NCBI RefSeq assembly: GCF_003425685.1
Contig: NZ_QJKM01000007.1
Location: 248,001-312,000 of the forward strand
From: Rhizobium terrae
GTDB lineage: Bacteria > Pseudomonadota > Alphaproteobacteria > Rhizobiales > Rhizobiaceae
Direction of reading: 5' to 3'
DNA: 64,000 bases
Shown here in pieces: positions 36,884 through 44,502 of this stretch (positions are counted from its first letter, which is position 1; each line of letters opens with the position of its first letter). The notes under the pieces are model-generated. The model made no database searches and was not told the origin of the DNA. It was given only the letters and a program-made list of their open reading frames with translations. The translations under genes and the position numbers were made by a program.

Positions 36884-37280
36884 TCCAGACCAGAAATCCG
36901 GCGAAACCATCCGGGTCAGCCCTCATGTGTGCCGCACAGGCACGCCCGGCGCGCTTTTTCGGGCATCGGAAGCGAAAAGGCCGGTCCGTAACCGCATCGC
37001 TTCTCCCGTGTCGCCGGAGGGAAACCATTTTCCGCGAACCCGGATGCCGAGGTTTTGCGTCTCACCCCCGACACCCGCGCCGGCCCCGTCTGACTGGCAC
37101 GCCTGCCAGCGTATCCGAAACGGGACGGACAGATTGTAGGCCGGACTGCCGAGGCGGGGATGAAAATGCTGTAGATTTCTCCTCATCGACAGCTAAGCGA
37201 CTGAAAATACGAAACCTTATTTTCCGGATCGCCATTTTTCATCCCCGCGGATGCTCGACCCGATAATCCGTGCCCTCTCA

Positions 37281-37329
37281 TTGACATACGCGTCGTATGT
37301 TCCCATTTGTTGAGATACGGAACGTATGT
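37281..37329 (+). promoter_or_regulatory. ridA promoter with tandem operator palindromes
   Basis: ACATACG-CGT-CGTATGT (37284-37300) is a perfect 7+3+7 inverted repeat. AGATACG-GAA-CGTATGT (37313-37329) is a second copy with one mismatch; the centres are 29 bp apart. TTGACA at 37281-37286 could be a -35 element inside the first site. The pattern fits cooperative binding by a TetR- or MarR-type repressor that is not encoded next door. Confidence 0.65.
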
Positions 37330-37392
37330 AAATTGGCTCCGCAACGCCGGGGCTGGCCCACGCGCCCGCTCGTTTCAACCAGGATGAAGAGA

Positions 37393-37782
37393 ATGATCAA
37401 ACGCGACGCAATCTTTCCCGCCGGCCGCCAGGCCCTCTACGAGATCCACAAATATTCGGCGGCGATCCGCTCCGGGGATCTGCTGTTCGTTTCCGGCCAG
37501 GTCGGCAGCCGCGAGGACGGTTCGCCCGAGCCTGATTTCAGGAAGCAGGTGGAACTGGCCTTCGCCAATCTCGAAGCAGTGCTGAAGGCCGCCGGCTGCA
37601 CGCTCGACGACATCATCGACGTCACCTCCTTCCATACCGACCCGGAAAAGCAGTTCGATACGATTCTTGCCGTGAAGGATGCCACGTTCACCGAAAAACC
37701 TTACCCCAACTGGACCGCCGTCGGCGTCAACTGGCTGGCCGGCTTCGATTTCGAGATCAAGGCGATTGCGCGGATTCCGTGA
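37393..37782 (+). CDS. RidA/YjgF/YER057c/UK114 family protein
   Basis: The 129-residue protein (MIKRDAIFPAGRQALYEIHK; ATG 37384 is an alternative start) is a RidA-fold trimer subunit, with LFVSGQVGSREDGSPEP, QVELAFANLEAVLKAAGCTL and the C-terminal FEIKAIARIP. True RidA deaminates reactive enamine/imine intermediates and needs an Arg near residue 105. Here the region NWTAVGVNWLAG has no such Arg, so it belongs to another subgroup of unknown activity. It has its own promoter with two operator-like palindromes. Confidence 0.88.
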   Translation: MIKRDAIFPAGRQALYEIHKYSAAIRSGDLLFVSGQVGSREDGSPEPDFRKQVELAFANLEAVLKAAGCTLDDIIDVTSFHTDPEKQFDTILAVKDATFTEKPYPNWTAVGVNWLAGFDFEIKAIARIP

Positions 37783-37800
37783 GGGCGTGATGGAGGCAGG

Positions 37801-37835
37801 GCGGTGGTGAGCTAGATCAGGCTGGCCACCGCTTT
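37801..37835 (+). terminator. Probable terminator after ridA-family gene
   Basis: GCGGTGG (37801-37807) pairs with CCACCGC (37826-37832), followed by TTT. The loop is long (18 nt), so confidence is moderate. Confidence 0.4.
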
Positions 37836-37880
37836 GCTGTTTGGTGCAGCTGCGCGTTCGCTTGCGAGAGGCTATTCCTC

Positions 37881-37929
37881 CCCGTCATCCCGGCCTTGAG
37901 CCGGATCCAGCCGCCGCGCGTCTGCGCGG
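37881..37929. repeat. Dispersed intergenic repeat, copy A
   Basis: This 49-bp segment begins CCCGTCATCCCGGCC and ends GTCTGCGCGG. It is identical to copy B (38151-38200) except for one missing G. It contains a hairpin with the 5-nt loop CTTGA. Confidence 0.85.
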
Positions 37930-37995
37930 TTCGAGGACTCTTGTTTGTTGCCGATTCAAAAGGAGTTTTTCGCACCGCCGACGCGGCGCCGCTGG

Positions 37996-38037
37996 ATTCC
38001 TGTGACGGATCCCCGGATCAAGTCCGGGGACAGGAAT
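37996..38037. repeat. Dispersed intergenic repeat, inverted copy with nested palindrome
   Basis: Inner arms TCCCCGGA/TCCGGGGA (loop TCAAG) lie inside outer arms ATTCCTGT/ACAGGAAT. Read on the minus strand it begins GTCATTCCTGTCCCCGGACT, the same layout as copies A and B in opposite orientation. Confidence 0.75.
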
Positions 38038-38150
38038 GACGGGAGAGGAGGGGTGCCGGTGCCACAAGGGAAATCGAATCTGCACCAGCGGGATGCTCCG
38101 ATGCCGATATTTGGCGAACGCGATGCGTCGTGATCCGAGGGCACCTCTCA

Positions 38151-38200
38151 CCCGTCATCCCGGCCTTGAGCCGGGATCCAGCCGCCGCGCGTCTGCGCGG
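38151..38200. repeat. Dispersed intergenic repeat, copy B
   Basis: This 50-bp partner of copy A has an intact hairpin ATCCCGGC/GCCGGGAT (loop CTTGA). It ends 12 nt beyond the lepA stop, so it also lies in the lepA 3' end on the minus strand. Confidence 0.85.
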
Positions 38201-38212
38201 CGAGAGGATTCC

Positions 38213-40039
38213 TCATTCGTCGTTCATCTTCAGTGCCGCAATAAACGCCTCCTGCGGAATTTCCACCTTGCCGAACTGGCGCATGCGCTTCTTGCCTTCC
38301 TTCTGCTTTTCCAGAAGTTTGCGCTTGCGGGTGGCGTCGCCGCCGTAGCACTTGGCGGTCACATCCTTGCGCAGCGCCCGCACGGTTTCGCGAGCGATCA
38401 CCTTGCCGCCGATAGCGGCCTGGATCGGGATCTGGAACATATGCGGCGGGATCAGTTCCTTCAGCTTCTCGACCATGCCGCGGCCGCGGCGGTCGGCGGC
38501 CGAGCGGTGGACGAGCATCGAGAGCGCATCGACCGGATCGCTGTTGACCAGGATCGACATCTTCACGAGGTCGCCGGCGCGGTAATCCATGATCGTGTAG
38601 TCGAAGGAGGCGTAACCCTTCGAGATCGATTTCAGACGGTCGTAGAAATCGAACACCACTTCGTTGAGCGGCAGTTCGTAGGTCAGCATCGCCCGCGTGC
38701 CGACATAGGTGAGGTCGGTCTGGATGCCGCGGCGATCCTGGCAGAGTTTCAGGATGCCGCCGAGATATTCGTCCGGGGTGAGGATCGTCGCCTTGATCCA
38801 CGGCTCGCGGATCTCGTCGATCTTCACCACGTCCGGCATGTCGGTCGGGTTGTGCAGTTCCTTCTCGGTGCCGTCGGTCAGCGTCATCTGGTAGACGACC
38901 GAAGGCGCGGTGGCGACGAGATCGAGGTTGAACTCGCGCTCCAGGCGCTCCTGGATGATTTCGAGATGCAGAAGGCCGAGGAAGCCGCAGCGGAAACCGA
39001 AGCCGAGTGCTGCGGAGCTTTCCATTTCGAAGGAGAAGGAGGCGTCGTTGAGGCGAAGCTTGCCCATGGCGGCGCGCAGGTCCTCGAAATCGGCGGCATC
39101 GACCGGGAAGAGCCCGCAGAACACCACCGGCTGGGCCGGCTTGAAGCCGGGCAGGGCCTGCGCCGTCGGACGTTTGTCTTCGGTGATCGTATCGCCGACG
39201 CGGGTATCGGCCACTTCCTTGATCGAGGCGGTGATGAAGCCGATCTCGCCGGGACCGAGTGAATCCACATTGACCATCTTGGGGGTCAGCACGCCGACGC
39301 GCTCGACCGTGTATTTGGCGTCCGTGCCCATCATGCGGATGGTCTGGCCCTTGGTCAGAACGCCGTCGATGATGCGCACCAGAACCATGACGCCGAGATA
39401 GGTGTCGTACCACGAGTCGACCAGCAGCGCCTTCAGCGGGCCCTTCTCGCCTTCCGGGCTTTTCGGCGCCGGCAGCTTGTGGACGATGGCTTCCAGCACG
39501 TCCGGAATGCCGAGGCCGGTCTTGGCCGAAATCAGCACGGCGTCGGAAGCGTCGATGCCGATCACTTCCTCGATCTGCTCCTTGATGCGGTCGGGTTCGG
39601 CCGCCGGCAGGTCGATCTTGTTGAGGACGGTGACGATCTCGTGGTTGTTGTCGATCGCCTGGTAGACGTTGGCGAGCGTCTGCGCCTCGACCCCCTGGGA
39701 GGCGTCGACGACGAGCAGCGAACCTTCGCAGGCCGACAGCGAACGCGACACTTCGTAGGCGAAGTCCACGTGGCCGGGTGTGTCGATGAGGTTCAGGATA
39801 TAGGTCTCGCCGTTCTTCGCCTTGTAGTGCAGGCGGACCGTCTGGGCCTTGATGGTGATGCCGCGTTCGCGCTCGATATCCATCGAGTCCAGCACCTGTT
39901 CCGACATTTCGCGCTCGGCGAGGCCGCCCGTCGTCTGGATCAGCCGGTCGGCCAGGGTCGACTTGCCGTGGTCGATATGGGCCACGATCGAGAAATTGCG
40001 GATATGGTCAAGCGGCGTGCGGGCGGAATTGGTGCTCAT
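38213..40039 (-). CDS. lepA: Elongation factor 4 (LepA)
   Basis: This ribosome-associated GTPase acts in back-translocation or initiation-complex assembly. The 608 residues from ATG 40039 have an EF-G-like G domain ([39 protein letters not shown]) and the domains II, III and V characteristic of LepA. The C-terminal domain ends in a basic [20 protein letters not shown]. Twelve extra codons upstream have no support. Length is normal. Confidence 0.97.
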   Translation of the reverse strand: MSTNSARTPLDHIRNFSIVAHIDHGKSTLADRLIQTTGGLAEREMSEQVLDSMDIERERGITIKAQTVRLHYKAKNGETYILNLIDTPGHVDFAYEVSRSLSACEGSLLVVDASQGVEAQTLANVYQAIDNNHEIVTVLNKIDLPAAEPDRIKEQIEEVIGIDASDAVLISAKTGLGIPDVLEAIVHKLPAPKSPEGEKGPLKALLVDSWYDTYLGVMVLVRIIDGVLTKGQTIRMMGTDAKYTVERVGVLTPKMVNVDSLGPGEIGFITASIKEVADTRVGDTITEDKRPTAQALPGFKPAQPVVFCGLFPVDAADFEDLRAAMGKLRLNDASFSFEMESSAALGFGFRCGFLGLLHLEIIQERLEREFNLDLVATAPSVVYQMTLTDGTEKELHNPTDMPDVVKIDEIREPWIKATILTPDEYLGGILKLCQDRRGIQTDLTYVGTRAMLTYELPLNEVVFDFYDRLKSISKGYASFDYTIMDYRAGDLVKMSILVNSDPVDALSMLVHRSAADRRGRGMVEKLKELIPPHMFQIPIQAAIGGKVIARETVRALRKDVTAKCYGGDATRKRKLLEKQKEGKKRMRQFGKVEIPQEAFIAALKMNDE

Positions 40040-40111
40040 GGCTGGCGCATATAGCAGCGCAGTCCCCTGCCGCAAAGCGGAAAGATAACCTTTCGTTGAG
40101 GATGAAAGGCC

Positions 40112-41380
40112 TTATCCGCCGGGTTTTCCGGTTTCCGCTCCGGTCGGGTCCGGCTCCGTGAGCACGGAGGCGTTCGGGACCTGGGCGCTGCGGAGGCCGA
40201 AATTCTCGCGTTCGCCCATCGGCACCGCCTGGCGCTCCTTGAGGCGCCACAGCACATAGGCCGCATAGACGATCGCCACCAGGATCACCGCATAGATGAA
40301 GGTGTGCTGGCCGAAGGCCGGGGTGAGAAGCGTGACGCCCAGCGGCACGATGGTCGCCGCCGTCGACCAGGCGACAAGCAGCGTGGACGAGAGCGGCACG
40401 AAATCGCCGGGATCGGCCCGGTCGTTGGCATGCGCATTGGCGACCGAATAGACCGTCTCCACCGCGCCACCGAAGACGAGGAAGACGATCATCAGGACGA
40501 CGATGGTGGAAAAGGAGACGAAAAGCGCCGCAAAGCCCGCCATGACGATCAGGCCGCAGGTGATGAGCAGCACGAAGCGCCGGTCGATGCGGTCGGAAAG
40601 CACGCCGAGCGGATACTGGATGAACAGCAGCCCGGTCTGCATCACGAACATCAGCAGCGCCACATCCGCCTGCGAGACCTGGTTGGTGGCGGCATAGATG
40701 GGGGTGAACCCCTGGATCACCATGGAAAGCCCGCCGGACGCCAGCACCCCCACAAGGCCGACCGGCGAAATCCGCCAGGCCATCTTGATGTTGACGTTGA
40801 CGTTTGCCGGCGCCGGCGGGTTCGGCAGGCGGGTCAGCCCGATCGGCAGGATGGCGAGCGCGGTGAAGAAGATGACCGCGAGCGGCGCCAGATTGCCGTC
40901 GGTCGGGATCCGGCCGAACAGCCAGGCGCCGCAGCCGAGGCCCAGGACATAGGCCATGTAGAAGAAGGACATCGCCTTGCCGCGCCATTCGTTGGAGGCC
41001 GCGTGGTTGAGCCAGCTCTGGGCGATGATGAAGTTGACATTGGCGGCCGCGCCGTAGATGCCGCGCGCGAGGATCCACACATAGGCGGGCAGGTCGGCGG
41101 CGATCAGCACCGCGGCGATCACCACCATGGCCATCGAGCAGGCGAAGAGCCGCGCATGCCCGACCCGCCGGATCAGCGGCCCGCCGACGACGCAGCCGAT
41201 CAGTCCGCCGAAAGCGACGGCGGTGACGGCGGCGCCCGCCGCCCAGGGCGCGGCGGAATGGGTTAGCATGAAGGGCACGTAGGCGAACATCACGCCGCTG
41301 CCGATCGCCGCGATCGTCATCGAGACGACGATGCTGGCGATCGAAAAGGGCGACGCCGTTTCGAATGTCTGGCCGTTCAT
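40112..41380 (-). CDS. MFS transporter
   Basis: The 422-residue membrane protein has 12 predicted helices, a loop A motif-like region (GCVVGGPLIRRVGHARLFAC) and a central cytoplasmic loop. The fold resembles YcaD/UMF-type drug or metabolite exporters; the substrate is unknown. It is divergent from the XRE-cupin regulator gene at 41554, with 173 nt between the starts, so that regulator may control it. Confidence 0.88.
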   Translation of the reverse strand: MNGQTFETASPFSIASIVVSMTIAAIGSGVMFAYVPFMLTHSAAPWAAGAAVTAVAFGGLIGCVVGGPLIRRVGHARLFACSMAMVVIAAVLIAADLPAYVWILARGIYGAAANVNFIIAQSWLNHAASNEWRGKAMSFFYMAYVLGLGCGAWLFGRIPTDGNLAPLAVIFFTALAILPIGLTRLPNPPAPANVNVNIKMAWRISPVGLVGVLASGGLSMVIQGFTPIYAATNQVSQADVALLMFVMQTGLLFIQYPLGVLSDRIDRRFVLLITCGLIVMAGFAALFVSFSTIVVLMIVFLVFGGAVETVYSVANAHANDRADPGDFVPLSSTLLVAWSTAATIVPLGVTLLTPAFGQHTFIYAVILVAIVYAAYVLWRLKERQAVPMGERENFGLRSAQVPNASVLTEPDPTGAETGKPGG

Positions 41381-41524
41381 CTCTCGTCTCTCCGGGCAGG
41401 GAGCGACGCCAGGGCCGGCGCCGTTCCGTCAAAGCTCCCCATAGCCGATCGACGGTGACGGACGCTATCGCGGAAACGCCATGCACTCACAAATTTCATG
41501 CATCCATCATGCGAGAGCTTGATT

Positions 41525-41557
41525 CCATGATAAGAGAATGCAATTCTCAGATCATGG
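41525..41557. promoter_or_regulatory. Nested palindrome over the start of the XRE-cupin gene
   Basis: Outer arms CCATGAT/ATCATGG (41525-41531, 41551-41557) enclose inner arms GAGAAT/ATTCTC (41534-41539, 41543-41548) around GCA. The right arm includes the ATG at 41554. It is a good candidate for autoregulation by the XRE protein. Confidence 0.6.
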
Positions 41558-42129
41558 AAGAGACGGACCACGGCATCGAGACGGCCATCAGCGAGCGGTT
41601 GAAGACGCTGCGCACGGCGGCGGGGCTGACGCTCGACGAACTGGCCGCACGGTCGGGTGTCAGCCGCGCGATGATTTCCCGCATCGAGCGGGCCGAGGCG
41701 AGCCCGACGGCGGCGCTGCTCGCCAGGCTTTCGGAGGCCCTCGGCCTGTCGCTCTCGGCCTTTTTCGCGGATGACGAGCCGGCGTATTCACCCCTCAGCC
41801 GCAGGGCGGATCAGAAGCTCTGGCGCGACCCGCAGACCGGTTATCTGCGCCGCGCCGTCTCGCCGCCCGGCATGCCGAGCCGGGTGGATATCGTTGAGGT
41901 GGATTTTCCGGCCGGCGCGCGGGTCAGTTTTCCGCCGCGCGCGGAAAGCCGGGTCATGACCCAGCATGTCTGGCTGTTCGAGGGCGTGCTGGAGATGATC
42001 ATCGGCGAGACCGTACACACGCTCCACCCCGGCGACTGCCTCTATATGCATATCGGCGACGCCTTCGATTTCCACAATCCGTCCGACAGGCCTGCCCGTT
42101 ACGCGGTCATCCTCGACCGTGGCCGCTAG
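41554..42129 (+). CDS. XRE-cupin transcriptional regulator
   Basis: The 191-residue protein has an N-terminal helix-turn-helix (about 8-62: SERLKTLRTAAGLTLDELAA, SGVSRAMISRIERAEASPTA) and a C-terminal cupin (about 115-185: VWLFEGVLEMIIGETVHTLH, PGDCLYMHIGDAFDFHNPSD). Cupin-type XRE regulators usually sense a small metabolite. The start is uncertain: in-frame ATGs at 41509, 41527 and 41554 lack a strong ribosome binding site, and the last two lie inside the palindrome. The GNAT gene follows 18 nt later. The MFS gene is divergent. Confidence 0.9.
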   Translation: MEETDHGIETAISERLKTLRTAAGLTLDELAARSGVSRAMISRIERAEASPTAALLARLSEALGLSLSAFFADDEPAYSPLSRRADQKLWRDPQTGYLRRAVSPPGMPSRVDIVEVDFPAGARVSFPPRAESRVMTQHVWLFEGVLEMIIGETVHTLHPGDCLYMHIGDAFDFHNPSDRPARYAVILDRGR

Positions 42130-42147
42130 AACCCGAGAGAACCGAAC

Positions 42148-42675
42148 ATGACGACCATCCGCATCATCACCGCCGACGAGGCCCGTGCAGCGATCGACGA
42201 CCTCTGCGAGACCCTTTCCGACTGCATCAACGGCGGCGCCTCGCTCGGCTTCATGCTGCCCTTCGAGCCCAAGGACGCCGTCGGTTACTGGAACGAGATC
42301 GCCGATGCGGTGGCAAGGGGCGGCATCATCCTCGCCGTGGCCGAAGTGAATGGCAAGGTCGTCGGAACGGTGCAGGTGGGACTTGCCTCGAAGCCGAACC
42401 AGCCGCATCGCGGCGACCTGATGAAGCTTCTGGTGCACCGTTCGGCCCGCGGGCTCGGCCTGTCGCGCAGGCTGATGGACGCGGTGGAGGCGGAGGCCGC
42501 CCGGCGCGGCCGCACCCTCCTGGTGCTCGATACCGCGACCGGCAGCGACGCCGAAAAGATCTATCCGCGCTTCGGCTGGGAGCGGGTCGGCGTCATTCCC
42601 GACTACGCCCTGTGGCCGGAGGGCGGCTTTTGCGACACGACGCTGTTCTACAAGCGGCTTGGCCTGGCCGCGTGA
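42148..42675 (+). CDS. GNAT family N-acetyltransferase
   Basis: The 175-residue protein has the GNAT fold, with acetyl-CoA-binding motif A LLVHRSARGLGLSRRLMDAV (about 92-111) after the beta-strand GKVVGTVQVGLA. The C-terminal part (AEKIYPRFGWERVGVIPDYA) is typical. The acceptor substrate is unknown. It lies 18 nt after the XRE-cupin gene and is probably co-transcribed with it. Confidence 0.9.
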   Translation: MTTIRIITADEARAAIDDLCETLSDCINGGASLGFMLPFEPKDAVGYWNEIADAVARGGIILAVAEVNGKVVGTVQVGLASKPNQPHRGDLMKLLVHRSARGLGLSRRLMDAVEAEAARRGRTLLVLDTATGSDAEKIYPRFGWERVGVIPDYALWPEGGFCDTTLFYKRLGLAA

Positions 42676-42705
42676 GGCAAATACGCAATTTCCCTCACTC
42701 GCCTT

Positions 42706-42766
42706 CCTTCAGAAAATGATGTCTCATGCGCGCGCGTGCGCATGAGCAAACGCTTCTGAAGGGGGA
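42706..42766 (+). promoter_or_regulatory. Nested leader hairpin covering a ribosome binding site
   Basis: The outer stem CCTTCAGAA (42706-42714) / TTCTGAAGG (42754-42762) is perfect over 9 bp. The inner stem CTCATGCGC (42723-42731) / GCGCATGAG (42738-42746) is also perfect over 9 bp. The ribosome binding site AGGGGGA of the next gene (ATG 42771) begins inside the outer right arm. Confidence 0.65.
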
Positions 42767-42770
42767 CCCA

Positions 42771-43160
42771 ATGTTGAAACTGAATTCGCTGCCGGCAATT
42801 CGCCGGGCGGCTGGACTGGCACTTGCGATCACTCTGGGCGGGACCGCTATCCCGGCCATGGCCGCCGATGTGACTTTCATCATGAAGAACGACCATCCGA
42901 ATGCCGTCGAAGTCGAGCTTTACAGCCAGGACCGCAGGCACGTCTGGCCGGGCAACAACCAGGTCTATTATCTCGACGACGGCGAGACCAAACAGATCCC
43001 GCTCTCCTGCCAGCAGGGCGAGAAGATCTGCTACGGCGCCTGGGTTTCCGGCGACAAACAGACCTATTGGGGCACCGGCCCGAACAATAAGGAAACCTGC
43101 GAGGATTGCTGCTACACCTGCGAAGGCGGCGAGACGGAAGAGATCAATCTGGTCGAGTAG
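42771..43160 (+). CDS. Hypothetical secreted cysteine-rich small protein
   Basis: The 129-residue protein starts at ATG 42771, with GGGGGA 5 nt upstream. A signal peptide (to about residue 31, AIPAMAA) precedes a mature domain of about 98 residues with six cysteines: SCQQGEKIC and a cluster ETCEDCCYTCEGG near the C-terminus, followed by an acidic tail. The mature N-terminal part (VTFIMKNDHPNAVEVELYSQ) suggests a beta-sandwich. No family is recognised. The CxxCCxxC cluster could bind metal or form disulfides. The leader carries a nested hairpin. Confidence 0.82.
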   Translation: MLKLNSLPAIRRAAGLALAITLGGTAIPAMAADVTFIMKNDHPNAVEVELYSQDRRHVWPGNNQVYYLDDGETKQIPLSCQQGEKICYGAWVSGDKQTYWGTGPNNKETCEDCCYTCEGGETEEINLVE

Positions 43161-43178
43161 ACCGGCTCATCCAGGCGC

Positions 43179-43199
43179 GGGACCGGCCTGGCCGGTCCC
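43179..43199. terminator. Hairpin between convergent genes
   Basis: GGGACCGGC/GCCGGTCCC, a perfect 9-bp stem with loop CTG, between the 43160 and 43201 stops. It has no clear T run in either direction, so it is a possible bidirectional terminator only. Confidence 0.4.
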
Positions 43200-43200
43200 G

Positions 43201-43827
43201 TCACTTGGCTTCTGAGATGGCGTGCCCGGACAAGGGAGCGAATGCCCCGCGAAGCGCCATTCCCTGCGTCCACTGGACCGCGTTCCAGCCGAAAAGGCGG
43301 GCGCCCTCGATATTCTCCGCAGCATCGTCGATGAAGCCGATATCCGGCGGCGAGACGCCGGTTTCGGCCGTTGCGAGGCGGAAGAAGTCCAGGCCCGGTT
43401 TCCTGTGGCCGAGTTTGGCGGAATAGAAGATGCCGTCGAAACGGGCTGCGAGACCGAGTTTGCCAAGCAGCCAGGCGGCGCGGCGGTGCTCCTGGTTGGT
43501 GGCGAGATAAAGCGCCACGCCGGTTTCCCGAAGCGCCGCGAGATCCGTCAGCAGCTGCTCATCCAGCCGCGAATCGTTCTCGAACCAGTATTGCAGCAGC
43601 GTTTCCGCTTCGAGATGCGGCGCGATCCTCGACAGTACATCGGTCAGCCTCGGTTCGATCGGCTCGCGGCCGGTGACGATATCCGGCCAGTAAGGCTTGA
43701 AGAATTCCCGCTGCAGCACCTCCACCGGCAATCCGAGATCGCGCTCCAGATAGGTGGCGAACGGCAATCCGTCGGCAGGCCGCCCATGCACGAGAACGCC
43801 GTCGACATCGACCATCAAAACTTTCAT
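43201..43827 (-). CDS. HAD-superfamily hydrolase
   Basis: The 208-residue protein starts at ATG 43827. HAD motif I is MVDVDGVLVHG (nucleophile Asp7, acid/base Asp9). Motif II is LYLATNQEHRRAAW, motif III surrounds Lys in SAKLGHRKPGLDFF, and motif IV is GFIDDAAENIEGA. The cap is a small helical domain (C1 type, about 18-85). It is probably a phosphatase for a small phosphorylated metabolite; the substrate cannot be told. Confidence 0.9.
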   Translation of the reverse strand: MKVLMVDVDGVLVHGRPADGLPFATYLERDLGLPVEVLQREFFKPYWPDIVTGREPIEPRLTDVLSRIAPHLEAETLLQYWFENDSRLDEQLLTDLAALRETGVALYLATNQEHRRAAWLLGKLGLAARFDGIFYSAKLGHRKPGLDFFRLATAETGVSPPDIGFIDDAAENIEGARLFGWNAVQWTQGMALRGAFAPLSGHAISEAK

Positions 43828-43904
43828 TGCGCAAATCTTCCGGTTCTGAAAACTGTTGCACCTATGGGCAAGGCCGCTCTCTAGGGCCGGGGGGTGTCGG
43901 GAAC

Positions 43905-44408
43905 ATGACGCGGAAAGTACATATCCTCGCATTGATCGCCGGCCTCCGGCTTGCTTCCCCGATCGTCGCCGTCGCTGACGAGGTGCCGAAATTCATGCAA
44001 TTCGCCGAAAAGGTCTATGTCGGGCCGAGGGCGCCGGCAAGGCTGGCGACCAAGGACGAACAGGCCTTCGCGACGCGGCTGCGGGAAGGGGCGAAGAGGC
44101 CGGTGAATTTCGCCGGCCATTACATCCTAGCCACCTGGGGCTGCGGAGCGGAATGTCTGGGCGGCGCGGTAATCGACGCCCGCAGCGGCGCGGTGACCTG
44201 GCTTCCCTATTCGATCTGCTGCTGGGGCGAAGGCGAGCCCTTCTATTATCGCAAGGACAGCCGTCTGATCGTGTTTTCCGGCGTGCTGAACGAGGAGAGC
44301 CAGAAGGGCGCCCATTTCTTCGAATTCCGGAACGGCAGTTTTCACCATCTGACGAGCAGGGCGAAGGATGGTTCGGCCCTGCCTGTCCCTCCGGCTGCAG
44401 GTCGCTAG
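43905..44408 (+). CDS. Hypothetical secreted protein
   Basis: The 167-residue protein has a signal peptide (to about residue 25, IVAVADE). The mature domain has two Cys-containing motifs, ATWGCGAECLGGAVIDARSG and LPYSICCWGEGEPFYYRKDS, and ends LNEESQKGAHFFEFRNGSFH. The pattern resembles a widespread family of uncharacterised periplasmic proteins. The ribosome binding site before ATG 43905 is weak. It is divergent from the HAD gene. Confidence 0.75.
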   Translation: MTRKVHILALIAGLRLASPIVAVADEVPKFMQFAEKVYVGPRAPARLATKDEQAFATRLREGAKRPVNFAGHYILATWGCGAECLGGAVIDARSGAVTWLPYSICCWGEGEPFYYRKDSRLIVFSGVLNEESQKGAHFFEFRNGSFHHLTSRAKDGSALPVPPAAGR

Positions 44409-44434
44409 ACTAGCGGCGGTCGCAGCGGCAATCC

Positions 44435-44466
44435 GATCACGTTCGAGTTCATCCTCGAACGTGATC
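44435..44466. terminator. 13-bp perfect hairpin between convergent genes
   Basis: GATCACGTTCGAG and CTCGAACGTGATC with loop TTCATC lie between the 44408 and 44503 gene ends. There is no T run, so it is probably a bidirectional 3' hairpin. Confidence 0.45.
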
Positions 44467-44502
44467 CGGTTCGTCATGCGGGCGATATCGCTGTCGCCTT
44501 CC

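Larger units (their letters stand above)
36593..37280. other. Repeat-rich gap without credible genes
   Basis: About 690 nt. It holds a palindrome CCTCGGG/CCCGAGG near 36700-36720, the 36734-36788 inverted repeat, one copy of the dispersed repeat at 36861-36883, and then an AT-rich stretch leading to the ridA promoter. A 165-codon open frame through it is rich in Arg, Pro and Cys, with no ribosome binding site, and is not believed. Confidence 0.5.

Noticed and set aside
36769..37266. 165-codon plus-strand frame in the gap before ridA
   Set aside because: It runs through a dispersed repeat copy and an inverted repeat, is rich in Arg, Pro and Cys, and has no ribosome binding site.
37881..38200. 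Repeats at 37.9-38.2 kb as a possible CRISPR array
   Set aside because: Spacing is irregular, one copy is inverted, each unit is itself a hairpin, and no cas gene is present.
42723..42746. Inner hairpin before the Cys-rich gene as a terminator for the GNAT gene
   Set aside because: No T run follows on the plus strand, and the hairpin is enclosed by a second stem that involves the next gene's ribosome binding site.
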